Positions 1 through 8,163 of a stretch of 64,000 bases of DNA are shown piece by piece; within the stretch, counting starts at the first letter, position 1; every line of letters starts with the position of its first letter. The position numbers were made by a program, and so were the translations under genes. The stretch is from NCBI GenBank assembly GCA_012800735.1, contig JAAZIU010000025.1:110626-174625 (forward strand). The letters run 5' to 3'. Below the pieces are notes generated by a model. The model was not told the DNA's origin. It saw only the letters and a program-made list of their open reading frames with translations, and ran no database searches. The DNA is from Clostridiales bacterium. Its GTDB lineage: Bacteria > Bacillota > Clostridia > Oscillospirales > CAG-272.

Positions 1-1251
1 AATATTATCTCATCGGCTCTCGGCGGAGCTACTCTCACTGTTCCGGACGTTGTTCTGCCGATCGGAATATCCTTTCACACCTTCCAATCGATGGGATATC
101 TTATCGACGCATATCGGGCAAATAAAGCTCCGGAGCGTAATTTCATTAATTTTAGCTTATTCCTTATGTTCTTCCCGCAGCTCGTCGCAGGTCCGATAGA
201 GCGCTTCAACGAGCTTTCCGCGCAGCTAAAAAAGAGTCATCGCTTTACCTATGAAAACGTTTCGATAGGCGGCAGGATGATGCTCTGGGGCATGTTCAAA
301 AAAGTCGCCGTCGCAGACAATCTCGCTAATATCTCTGATCTTGTTTTCGGAGATGTCGCCTCATACGCCGGCTGGCCGGCGATAATCGGTCTGCTATGCT
401 TTACTGTTCAGATCTACTGCGACTTCTCGGGTTATTCGGATATTGCAAGGGGAGCGGCGAAGATCCTTGACATCCGGCTGATGGAGAACTTCAAAACTCC
501 GTATTTTTCAACTTCTCCCGGCGAATTCTGGCGCAGATGGCATATATCTCTTTCGACATGGTTCCGCGACTACATTTATTTCCCGATGGGCGGCAATCGG
601 GTCAGCACTCCCCGATGGGTATTGAATAATATGGTGACGTTTGCCGTATCCGGCATCTGGCACGGCGCAAATTGGACCTTCGCATTTTGGGGACTGCTCA
701 ACGGCGTTTTGGTAATCTCCGGCCGGTTGCTGCGTCCCATAGGCGATAAAATCGGAAAGCTTACCTCCGGCGCTTTGGGTTATGTTCCGCTGCCCGAGGG
801 AGCAAAGTCACTCGATAAACTTCCGGCTGAAACGCAGGCGAAGATTATCGAAGCCCGCGGCGGGAAAGTTTGGGCGGCGATACGGCACATCCTCGCCCTT
901 TGCTCTACTTTCTTTGTGATTTCGATAACCTGGATATTCTTCCGCGCCGACAACTTCCGCGACGCCTTTAAAATGTTCGGCAATATCTTCTTGGCTGACG
1001 CCGGTGATTTTTCCTCACTTCCGTCTGTCCGGCTCTGGGCGAGCGCGATCTGCACATTTTTGCTTATTGCGATTGAGTTTATCTTTACTTACACTCCGAT
1101 TCAAAGTCATCTTGACAAGATAAGCCGGGGCGAAATCGTTTCATCGAAACGGGCTACCGCTCTCCGCCTTTTCTGCTATGCGGCAATTATAGCGGTTATT
1201 GTCCTGTTCGGAGCTTATGACAACCGAAGCTTTATCTACTTCCAGTTCTGA
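1..1251 (+). CDS. MBOAT family membrane O-acyltransferase (AlgI-like), 5' end missing
   Basis: The reading frame is open from base 1, so the N-terminus lies outside the window; the first internal ATG is at 91, but the bases before it already encode family sequence (LPIGISFHTFQSMGYLID). MBOAT proteins of the AlgI/DltB branch move acyl groups across the membrane onto exopolysaccharide or cell-wall polymers. Visible family marks are WRRWHISLSTWFRDYIYFP followed by MGGNR, and the GIWHGANWTFAFWG segment with the presumed catalytic His. Several hydrophobic segments follow, ending in a last helix near the C-terminus (VIVLFGAYDNRSFIYFQF). A SGNH-type partner such as AlgX/AlgJ would normally sit beside it but is not in view. 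The substrate is unknown. The fucosidase starts 42 bases downstream. Confidence 0.88.
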   Translation, partial: NIISSALGGATLTVPDVVLPIGISFHTFQSMGYLIDAYRANKAPERNFINFSLFLMFFPQLVAGPIERFNELSAQLKKSHRFTYENVSIGGRMMLWGMFKKVAVADNLANISDLVFGDVASYAGWPAIIGLLCFTVQIYCDFSGYSDIARGAAKILDIRLMENFKTPYFSTSPGEFWRRWHISLSTWFRDYIYFPMGGNRVSTPRWVLNNMVTFAVSGIWHGANWTFAFWGLLNGVLVISGRLLRPIGDKIGKLTSGALGYVPLPEGAKSLDKLPAETQAKIIEARGGKVWAAIRHILALCSTFFVISITWIFFRADNFRDAFKMFGNIFLADAGDFSSLPSVRLWASAICTFLLIAIEFIFTYTPIQSHLDKISRGEIVSSKRATALRLFCYAAIIAVIVLFGAYDNRSFIYFQF

Positions 1252-1293
1252 TAATATTTTATTCGAAACGCATCAACGGAAAGGAGTGCTCAA

Positions 1294-2286
1294 ATGACGC
1301 TTGAACAATCAAAAAAGTGGTTTAAAGAAGCCAGATACGGCATGATGATCCACTGGGGTCTTTACTCCCTCCCCGCCGGCGAATGGAAGGGCAGGAGGAT
1401 GGAGGACATCGGAGAGTGGGCGATGCAGTATTTCCGCATCCCGCGCGCCGAATATCATGCGCTCGCCTCCGCTTTTAACCCGATACTCTTTGACGCGGAA
1501 AGCTGGGTAAAACTCGCCCTTGACGCCGGGATGAAATACATGGTGTTTACCTCAAAGCACCACGACGGATTCGCCATGTACCGCTCGGAGGTATCGAAAT
1601 ACAACATCGCCGACGCAACTCCCTTCCGCCGCGATGTTGTGGCGGAGCTTGCAGAAGCCTGCTACAAGCACGGACTTAAATTCGGACTTTACTATTCGCA
1701 GGACCTCGACTGGGATGAGCCGGACGGCGGCGGTTACAATACCGGAAAGACTTGGTGCGGCGGAAAGGCATGGTGGACAAACAACTGGGATTTTCCGGAT
1801 AAAGATAAAAAGGACTTTTCCCGCTGCTTTGAGTCGAAGATAAAGCCGCAGGTAAAGGAAATTCTTACCAAATACGGCGATCTTTGCCTTATTTGGTTCG
1901 ACTGCCCGTTTACCATCACCCCGGAGCAGACGGATGAGCTGTATTCGATGGTACGCCGGTATCAACCCGGCTGTCTTGTCAATTCTCGCATCGGCAACGG
2001 ACGCGGCGACTACACTTCCGCAGGCGACAACCAGATTCCCGACGACGACAAGGGAGAGATGCTGTTTGAAACCCCGGCGACTTTGAACGACACCTGGGGA
2101 TTTAAATATTTCGACTCAAACTGGAAGGACGCAGCAAAGGTAAGGTCTTTGCGCAAGCACTTGAACGACCGCGGGATCAACTACCTGCTGAACGTCGGTC
2201 CCGACGCGCTCGGACGGATTCCCGCTCCGGCGGAGGAAATACTCCGCGCTGCGGCCGATACATCTGCGGGCGAAAACCGCAACTGA
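1294..2286 (+). CDS. Alpha-L-fucosidase, GH29 family, short intracellular form
   Basis: A 330-residue protein with the GH29 TIM-barrel signature. It opens with W-F-K-E-A-R-Y-G-M-M-I-H-W-G-L-Y-S, then KYMVFTSKHHDGFAMY (substrate-binding His pair) and LIWFDCPF, whose Asp203 is the expected nucleophile. These retaining enzymes release alpha-linked L-fucose from glycans. There is no signal peptide and the usual C-terminal beta-sandwich is missing, since the protein ends soon after the barrel (family members are often 430-500 residues); it therefore probably acts in the cytoplasm on imported oligosaccharides. The ATG at 1294 is preceded by AAAGGAGTG. Some GH29-like barrels act on other substrates, so the exact specificity is open. 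Confidence 0.85.
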   Translation: MTLEQSKKWFKEARYGMMIHWGLYSLPAGEWKGRRMEDIGEWAMQYFRIPRAEYHALASAFNPILFDAESWVKLALDAGMKYMVFTSKHHDGFAMYRSEVSKYNIADATPFRRDVVAELAEACYKHGLKFGLYYSQDLDWDEPDGGGYNTGKTWCGGKAWWTNNWDFPDKDKKDFSRCFESKIKPQVKEILTKYGDLCLIWFDCPFTITPEQTDELYSMVRRYQPGCLVNSRIGNGRGDYTSAGDNQIPDDDKGEMLFETPATLNDTWGFKYFDSNWKDAAKVRSLRKHLNDRGINYLLNVGPDALGRIPAPAEEILRAAADTSAGENRN

Positions 2287-2333
2287 GCGTTTTAACGTAT
2301 TTTCGGCACTTTAATTAATATTGAAGTCTTTGT

Positions 2334-2373
2334 AATACACCATCATTATGTACAACTTTGGTGGTGTATTTTT
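2334..2373 (+). terminator. Rho-independent terminator after the fucosidase gene
   Basis: A 9-base perfect inverted repeat (AATACACCA / TGGTGTATT, 2334-2342 and 2362-2370) with a 19-base loop runs straight into T residues. It lies 48 bases after the fucosidase stop. Confidence 0.6.
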
Positions 2374-2472
2374 GTCTGGCCTTTTCATCAACATTTAAAG
2401 TTTTCGTAATATCAGATTTCGGTTTGATTATTATAATTATATTAACGAATTCATAAAAACCGGAGGAAAACA

Positions 2473-3291
2473 TTGGATACATCGAATCTCGGAAAAACGC
2501 TTATCACTTGGCTGAGCGCCGCGGGAATCAAAAGTGTTATTGCTGTCATATTGCTTCCGATCGCATTTAAAATCATAAACACCGTTGCCCGCAAGATTGA
2601 AGAAGTCAACGAAAAAAACCAAAAGATTGACAAAAACACAATGAAAACACTCACCGGATTTTTTAAAATTCTGGCAAAAATCATTGTGGTTCTCAGCCTT
2701 ATCAGCTTCCTCGGCATAGATACCACCGCAATTTCGGCGTTGATTGCCTCTCTCGGCGTTGCGATCGGATTCGCATTGAACGGAACGCTTTCAAATTTTG
2801 CCGGAGGGCTGCTTTTAGTAATTACCCGCCCGTTCAAAGTCGGGGATTTCGTTGAGCTCTGCGGACATATCGGTATAATAGAAGAAATCCGCATAGTCTA
2901 CACCAAAATTGTCACCCTTGACAACCGTGTAGTCTCAATTCCGAACGGCGCCGCGTCAACCACAAACATAGTCAATTTTACGGCAAAAGAGCTGCGCAGA
3001 GTCGATGTTTCTTTTCAAATTTCTCAGTATACCGATCACAAAAAAGTTATTGAATGTATAAACGAAGTTATAAAAAAAGAGCCTCTTGTCAATCAGGAGG
3101 CAAACAACATAGTAAGGGTTGTTTCGATTTCCGAAGCTTGTCTGGAAATAAGCTGCTGGGCTTGGTGTAAAAGCAGAGACTATTTGACGGTTAAGTTCAA
3201 CCTTAACGAAAATGTCAAGGAGGCTTTGACGGAAGCGGGAATAATGCTTTATCAAAAGCATCTTGACATCAACATGACAACCGTTGAATAA
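2473..3291 (+). CDS. Small-conductance mechanosensitive channel, MscS family
   Basis: A 272-residue protein with MscS topology. There is an N-terminal transmembrane region, a second hydrophobic stretch, and the pore-lining TM3 in the Gly/Ala-rich segment around IASLGVAIGFALNGTLSNFAGG. This is followed by the conserved beta domain ITRPFKVGDFVELCGHIGIIEEI and RVVSIPNG. The channel opens on membrane tension to release solutes under hypo-osmotic shock. The start is TTG at 2473, chosen because GGAGG sits at 2462-2466 with a 6-base spacing and no ATG fits. It is flanked by terminators on both sides, so it is monocistronic. A short motif TATAAT at 2432 could be its -10 element but lacks a clear -35. 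Confidence 0.92.
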   Translation: MDTSNLGKTLITWLSAAGIKSVIAVILLPIAFKIINTVARKIEEVNEKNQKIDKNTMKTLTGFFKILAKIIVVLSLISFLGIDTTAISALIASLGVAIGFALNGTLSNFAGGLLLVITRPFKVGDFVELCGHIGIIEEIRIVYTKIVTLDNRVVSIPNGAASTTNIVNFTAKELRRVDVSFQISQYTDHKKVIECINEVIKKEPLVNQEANNIVRVVSISEACLEISCWAWCKSRDYLTVKFNLNENVKEALTEAGIMLYQKHLDINMTTVE

Positions 3292-3312
3292 TAATACCCG
3301 AAATCCGGGGAA

Positions 3313-3358
3313 CGATATACCCCCTGTCTGCTTGACAGGGGGCATATCGCTTTTATTT
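3313..3358. terminator. Bidirectional terminator between convergent mscS and ppk
   Basis: A long stem (CGATAT-A-CCCCCTGTC paired with GACAGGGGG-C-ATATCG, 3313-3328 and 3334-3349) with a 5-base loop is followed on the plus strand by CTTTTATTTTT. It sits in the 67-base gap between convergent genes. Confidence 0.85.
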
Positions 3359-5443
3359 TTATTCTTCGTCTTTCTTTTCGGTTTCTCTGTATGCTTCGGC
3401 GTAGAAATATTCCTGGCTGTCAAGCGGTTCCTTGCCGGTTATTACCCGCTCGTATCTGCCGTTTGACATAAGCCTTGAGCGCTTTACATTATCGGCAAGC
3501 ATCACCTGGGTCATCTCGAAAATCCGGTCGGCGATGCGTTTGTCATACACCGGAGTAATTACCTCTACCCGACGGGTGGTGTTGCGGGTCATCATATCAG
3601 CAGAGCCGAGATACACTCTTCTGCCGACATTTCTGCCGTTTCCGAAAATGAATAACCGACTATGCTCAAGAAAGCGGCCGACAATCGAAACAACCCTTAT
3701 ATTTTCGGTAACTCCGATTATTCCGGGCAGAAGACAGCAGATTCCGCGGACTATAAGGTCTACCTTTACTCCTCCGGAAGAAGCTTCCGCAAGAGCGTCT
3801 ATAATGGCTTTATCGGTCAGTGAATTCATCTTCATGCAGATATAACCTTCATGACCGTAAGAAGCTTCGGTTTCGATCTCGCGCAGCATCGTTTGTCTGA
3901 GAGTATTCGGAGAAACTAAAAGATATTCGTAACTGTCGCCGGGAACGCCGTTCATGAGATTTTCGAAAACCAACTCGGCGTCTCCGGTGATACGTTCGTC
4001 GACGGTTATTATTCCGATGTCGGTGTAAAGCTTTGCGGTCTTTTCGTTGTAATTTCCGGTACCGACATGAACTATGCGGCGGATGCCGTTTTCTCCGCGG
4101 CGGGTGATAAGCGTCAGCTTTGAATGCACCTTCAAAGCCTCTATGCCGTAAATTATGTAACAGCCTGCGTCCTCCAGCCGTCTTGACCAGTTGACATTAT
4201 TGGTCTCGTCAAATCTCGCCTTAAGCTCGACAACGGCGATAACCTCGATTCCCTTCTTTGCGGCGCGGCAAAGCGCGTCTATAACAAGGGAATTAGCCGC
4301 CATCCTGTAAAGAGAAATTTTGATAGAAACGGTTTCCGGATCCGCCACCGCCTCATCAAGCATGCGAAGATACGGTTTCATCGAATAATACGGGAAAGAC
4401 AGGAATATGTCATTAAGCCGCGCCGTTTCTTCGATTGTTCTGTCTTCCGGCACATCGGTCTGATCGCGGGGAGACAGCGACGAATAGAACAAATCCGGGT
4501 CGTCGCCGAAATGTCTGCGCAGCTTTGATTCAAGACCGTAGACAGACCCTAAATCAAGCACCGACATCGAATGATAATATTTTGTCTCGTTTAAGCCTAT
4601 CATTGAGACGATTGCGCGGCCGATCTTTTCCGCTCCCGCATAGGACGCGGAATAAGTTTCAAGCCTGACCGGAGTCATTTTCTCGCGGCGCTTTATAATC
4701 GCCGTCACGTAGTCGCGATAGTCGACTTCGTCGTCGGCAAAATTATCCTCAACGGTAACATCGGCGTTGCGGGTAACGCGGACTATTGTTCTACCGAAAA
4801 TATCGTAATTTTTGAAGATATCCGACGCGAAACGCAGCATAAGATCTTCTACCGGAACAAATGTCATTCCTTCGGCGGAAGGCAGCGATATTATACTACC
4901 GAAAGCGTTTGATATGGGAATGATTCCGAGAGAGGATTTCCCTCCGTCCTTTTTCGGTCTTATCGATACGACAAGATAAGGCTTCAGGTTTTCCAGCATC
5001 GGAAGCGGATGCTTTGCGTCGATTATCCGCGGGGTGACATAAGGAAGCACCTCGCGTTTAAAATATTGCCGGGCGACACGGGCGATATCGCCTTTAAGTC
5101 CGCCGGCGCCGATGAATTTGACGCCCTTAGACGCAAGCGCTGACGTGAGATTTCTGTAGCAGTTGTCGCGCAGCGCGTAGAGCGGGCGGGTTTCGGCGTA
5201 CATTTTTTCAAGCTGCTCGGATGCCGTCATTCCGGTCTTGCCGTCCGGCGGATCGTCCGGAAGCAGGCTGCGGTCATACATGGAACCGACACGCACCATG
5301 AAGAATTCGTCAAGATTTGAGCCGAATATCTCGATGAACTTCATCCGCTCAAAAAACGGCACCTCATGCGCCTGCGACTGCATCAGCACTCTTTTATTAA
5401 ATTTGAGCCAGCTCAGCTCACGGTTTTCGTAAAATGAAATCAT
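3359..5443 (-). CDS. ppk1: Polyphosphate kinase 1
   Basis: A 694-residue protein of normal PPK1 length. The N-terminal domain begins FYENRELSWLKFNKRVL and continues IEIFGSNLDEFFMVRVGSM. The two C-terminal phospholipase-D-like halves carry LKVHSKL (His440) and HVGTGNYNEKTAKLYTD (His459). These are spaced 19 residues apart, as are the E. coli catalytic histidines 435 and 454, so His440 should be the phosphorylated residue. The enzyme reversibly makes inorganic polyphosphate from ATP. It is the last gene of a minus-strand operon, 58 bases after ppx, so synthesis and degradation of polyphosphate are co-transcribed. Confidence 0.96.
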   Translation of the reverse strand: MISFYENRELSWLKFNKRVLMQSQAHEVPFFERMKFIEIFGSNLDEFFMVRVGSMYDRSLLPDDPPDGKTGMTASEQLEKMYAETRPLYALRDNCYRNLTSALASKGVKFIGAGGLKGDIARVARQYFKREVLPYVTPRIIDAKHPLPMLENLKPYLVVSIRPKKDGGKSSLGIIPISNAFGSIISLPSAEGMTFVPVEDLMLRFASDIFKNYDIFGRTIVRVTRNADVTVEDNFADDEVDYRDYVTAIIKRREKMTPVRLETYSASYAGAEKIGRAIVSMIGLNETKYYHSMSVLDLGSVYGLESKLRRHFGDDPDLFYSSLSPRDQTDVPEDRTIEETARLNDIFLSFPYYSMKPYLRMLDEAVADPETVSIKISLYRMAANSLVIDALCRAAKKGIEVIAVVELKARFDETNNVNWSRRLEDAGCYIIYGIEALKVHSKLTLITRRGENGIRRIVHVGTGNYNEKTAKLYTDIGIITVDERITGDAELVFENLMNGVPGDSYEYLLVSPNTLRQTMLREIETEASYGHEGYICMKMNSLTDKAIIDALAEASSGGVKVDLIVRGICCLLPGIIGVTENIRVVSIVGRFLEHSRLFIFGNGRNVGRRVYLGSADMMTRNTTRRVEVITPVYDKRIADRIFEMTQVMLADNVKRSRLMSNGRYERVITGKEPLDSQEYFYAEAYRETEKKDEE

Positions 5444-5501
5444 AGGATCGACCGCGGCGGAAGCTTTTTTCGCCTTTATTCTTTATATAAAAATGTTGGG
5501 A

Positions 5502-6635
5502 TTACTCCTGATCAGAGAACGAATGCTCGCGCGGGATATCGTCGCCCGAAATGTCGCCGTCTTCCGTATCATCGATATCATCGATATCTTCGGATTCAAG
5601 GTCATCATCAAGGTCGTCGAAATCTTCATCGGGTTCTGGTTCTGATACCAGTTCCAGTTTAGCTTCGGCAACCGGTTCCGCATTTCCGTTTTCTTCGATT
5701 TCTCTCATGCGGCTTAGGAGGTAACCTTCGCGAAGACCTGCCCCGGAGATAACAATGTTTTTGGGATTCACCCGTCGGACGACTTCGGCAAATGCAAGGA
5801 GACCGGCGACAATGGTATGAAGCCGCTCAGGCATCAGGCGGATAAGCGTTTCGATACGTTTTTTGTTAAGATCGGTATAAAAGTCGACGGTATCAAGAAA
5901 TTCTTCGTATGAAATCGTATATCCGGACATCGGCGCCGGCGCGCCTGTCATCTCTGCGTGAAGTCTGGCGGCGGAACGGGCGGTTCCTCCGACGATATAC
6001 AGAGTGTCGCCGTAGCTGCCGAGCCAGTCGACATAGCTGATACGCTCCTCGACATAGCGGCTTAACTTCCTCTTTTCTTTTTTGGAGGGTATAACCTTGT
6101 CGACGAATTTTCTGTAAAGTGAAAGACAGCCGAATTTGTCGGAATAAGCCTTTACCGCCAGACCGTCGACAAACCCGAGCAGCTCTATCGAGGCGCCTCC
6201 GAGGTCGCAAAGCATACCGGTTCTGATACTGCCGCCGAGGGCGTATTTAAGACCGTCGAAGCAGAGCAGCGCTTCGTTTTCTCCCGATATAAGCGAGGTG
6301 TCAAGACCGGTCTGAGCCTTGACTATCGATACCACCCTCGAAGCATTTACTATGTTTCGAAGAGAAGCGGTCGCAAGACTGAATATACGATCTTCCTCTA
6401 CATTAACGGCGAGCGCCAGTTTTTTATATTTTTCCAGAGTTTCGATAAGACGGCTGATTCCGGCGTCGGACATAATCCTGCGGCGCTTATAGTTGATAAG
6501 CCCGATGGTCGAAGATTCGGTGAGTACCAAATTAAGTCTCGTTTCTCCTCCCGATGTCGTAACATCGTATATATTCATCTTAACGGTATTCGAGCCGATA
6601 TCGACGACCGCATAGCGTGTTTTTTCAAAGCTCAT
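5502..6635 (-). CDS. ppx: Exopolyphosphatase, Ppx/GppA family, with acidic tail
   Basis: A 377-residue ASKHA-fold phosphatase. Phosphate-binding loop 1 is VVDIGSNTVKMNIYDV, loop 2 is MLCDLGGASIELLGF, and a further glycine motif is YIVGGTARSAARL, then IVISGAGLREGYLL. It removes terminal phosphates from polyphosphate (or the 5'-phosphate of pppGpp). It is the short form, comprising domains I-II without the HD-like domains. The last roughly 45 residues are almost purely Asp/Glu with scattered Ile/Ser, an unusual appendage for this family. It sits 37 bases after the VanY-like gene and 58 bases before ppk. A GppA-type role cannot be excluded, but the neighbouring ppk favours polyphosphate. Confidence 0.93.
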   Translation of the reverse strand: MSFEKTRYAVVDIGSNTVKMNIYDVTTSGGETRLNLVLTESSTIGLINYKRRRIMSDAGISRLIETLEKYKKLALAVNVEEDRIFSLATASLRNIVNASRVVSIVKAQTGLDTSLISGENEALLCFDGLKYALGGSIRTGMLCDLGGASIELLGFVDGLAVKAYSDKFGCLSLYRKFVDKVIPSKKEKRKLSRYVEERISYVDWLGSYGDTLYIVGGTARSAARLHAEMTGAPAPMSGYTISYEEFLDTVDFYTDLNKKRIETLIRLMPERLHTIVAGLLAFAEVVRRVNPKNIVISGAGLREGYLLSRMREIEENGNAEPVAEAKLELVSEPEPDEDFDDLDDDLESEDIDDIDDTEDGDISGDDIPREHSFSDQE

Positions 6636-6672
6636 AAATTGTGTGTCCTTTCTTAATTAAAGTATATATAAT

Positions 6673-8163
6673 TCAGCTCCGACCGAGAGAAGTCCAGTAT
6701 TCTTCGAGACAAATGCCTCTTTCGTATATCTTGCACGCATGATAACGACCGATGTATCTGAAATGCCAGGGTTCATACGTAATTCCGGTTATATCGGTTT
6801 TCCCCTCCGGGTAACGAATGATAAATCCAAATTTATGACAGTTAGCCGCCATCCATTTCCCTGCCGGAGTGTCTCCGAAGCTTACGTCGGCGGCAGGAAG
6901 GTTATGCATATCGCAGCAAAGACCCGATTGATGCTCAGAGGTTCCGGGAACCGCGACGATCTTGGATGCGGCGGCGTAAGCCTTTTCATCGCCAAGATAG
7001 CTGTATTGAAGCAGCCGCGCGTTAAACAGCTGGCTTTGATAATTATAGTTGCGAAATCCGGAAGTGACGGTAACGTCGTTATATCCCTGCGCTCTCGCTT
7101 CAATAAGGAAGGCTTCCAGCGATTTGGCGGCATAAAGCCTAATCTGCTGTACTGCGCGGCCATCCTGCCGGGTATCAATTATATCTACAAGATCATCAGG
7201 CACATAATCCGGCTCAAGCTTGTGGGTGGAGTTGATAAGCGTCAGATACTCATCGCCCTTGGGATTCATGTATTCCTCATACATGCTGATATCCGCTTTA
7301 AAATTAAAGGTGTAGTTTTCCCATGTTGTCTCTGCCGGAGGCTGGGGCGCCGCTTCGGTTACGTCATCAACGGCGTTAACGGGAACTTCTATGGGAATAT
7401 CCGCGGGAGTTTCTCCTTCCCCGACAGTCTCCATATCCGGATAGACAATATTGCCGTCAGCGTCGGTTTCGATGCTGGGCGCAAAGGGATCGAGCGTAGT
7501 TGAATCGACAGGCGCGCCGGACTGAGATTTCGGCATGACGGCAACTCTTAATATAATTACCGTGACGGTAATTATCAGCGCAAGCGCGGCAAAAACAGTT
7601 ACAGTACCTATAATGACCCGCTTCCGCTGTTTTTCTTCTTTGCGTCTTCTGGTCTCTTCCACCAATTTTCTGCGCTGATCCGCCATGCGAGCTTCGGCTC
7701 TGCGGCGTGACTCGGCGGCTGCCTGCTCGGGGCTCATTTGACTGTAATCTTCTCCGCGATAGGGAGCGCTCATTCGACGGCTCTGATTTGTCTGTCTGGA
7801 GCCGCTCATCTGAACCGGGCGATAGCCGCCGGTACGGGAAGCCCCGACACCGGGCGCGCTTCTTTGACCGGCAGGCTGCCCCGGGGGGCGGCTGCCTGAG
7901 GGATGCTGCATCGGAGTGGTACGGTTGTCTTTATTTGGATTACTGCGGTTTTGTGCACCCGGAGCGCGACCGGATTCGATTCCTGGCGCATTTTGCCTTG
8001 CGTTTCGGAGTCGGTTGCTGCTTTGAACATTGCTGTTTTGAACATTACTGTTCAGAGCATCCCCGCGCGCCGGTCTTTCGCCCAAAGTACCTTGCTTCGG
8101 GTTCTGATTATTCAATTCTTCTGCCTCGTTTATAAAAAATCGGTAATAGTTTAAAAAATTCAC
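6673..8163 (-). CDS. Membrane-anchored D-alanyl-D-alanine carboxypeptidase, VanY type
   Basis: A 496-residue protein. Residues 1-180 are low-complexity, Asn/Gln/Arg/Pro-rich and cytoplasmic, with a tandem NSNVQ-like repeat near residue 40 and a basic coiled-coil-like stretch (about 150-180). One transmembrane helix spans about 183-206, then comes an acidic linker, then the extracellular peptidase. The zinc site is visible as SEHQSGLCCDMHN (His411, Asp418) and EPWHFRYIG (Glu464, His467), the LAS/VanY pattern. It should trim peptidoglycan stem peptides. The start is GTG at 8163, overlapping the upstream stop as GTGA, which means translational coupling. A large disordered cytoplasmic N-terminus is unusual for VanY and it resembles that of the upstream protein. 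Confidence 0.88.
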   Translation of the reverse strand: MNFLNYYRFFINEAEELNNQNPKQGTLGERPARGDALNSNVQNSNVQSSNRLRNARQNAPGIESGRAPGAQNRSNPNKDNRTTPMQHPSGSRPPGQPAGQRSAPGVGASRTGGYRPVQMSGSRQTNQSRRMSAPYRGEDYSQMSPEQAAAESRRRAEARMADQRRKLVEETRRRKEEKQRKRVIIGTVTVFAALALIITVTVIILRVAVMPKSQSGAPVDSTTLDPFAPSIETDADGNIVYPDMETVGEGETPADIPIEVPVNAVDDVTEAAPQPPAETTWENYTFNFKADISMYEEYMNPKGDEYLTLINSTHKLEPDYVPDDLVDIIDTRQDGRAVQQIRLYAAKSLEAFLIEARAQGYNDVTVTSGFRNYNYQSQLFNARLLQYSYLGDEKAYAAASKIVAVPGTSEHQSGLCCDMHNLPAADVSFGDTPAGKWMAANCHKFGFIIRYPEGKTDITGITYEPWHFRYIGRYHACKIYERGICLEEYWTSLGRS

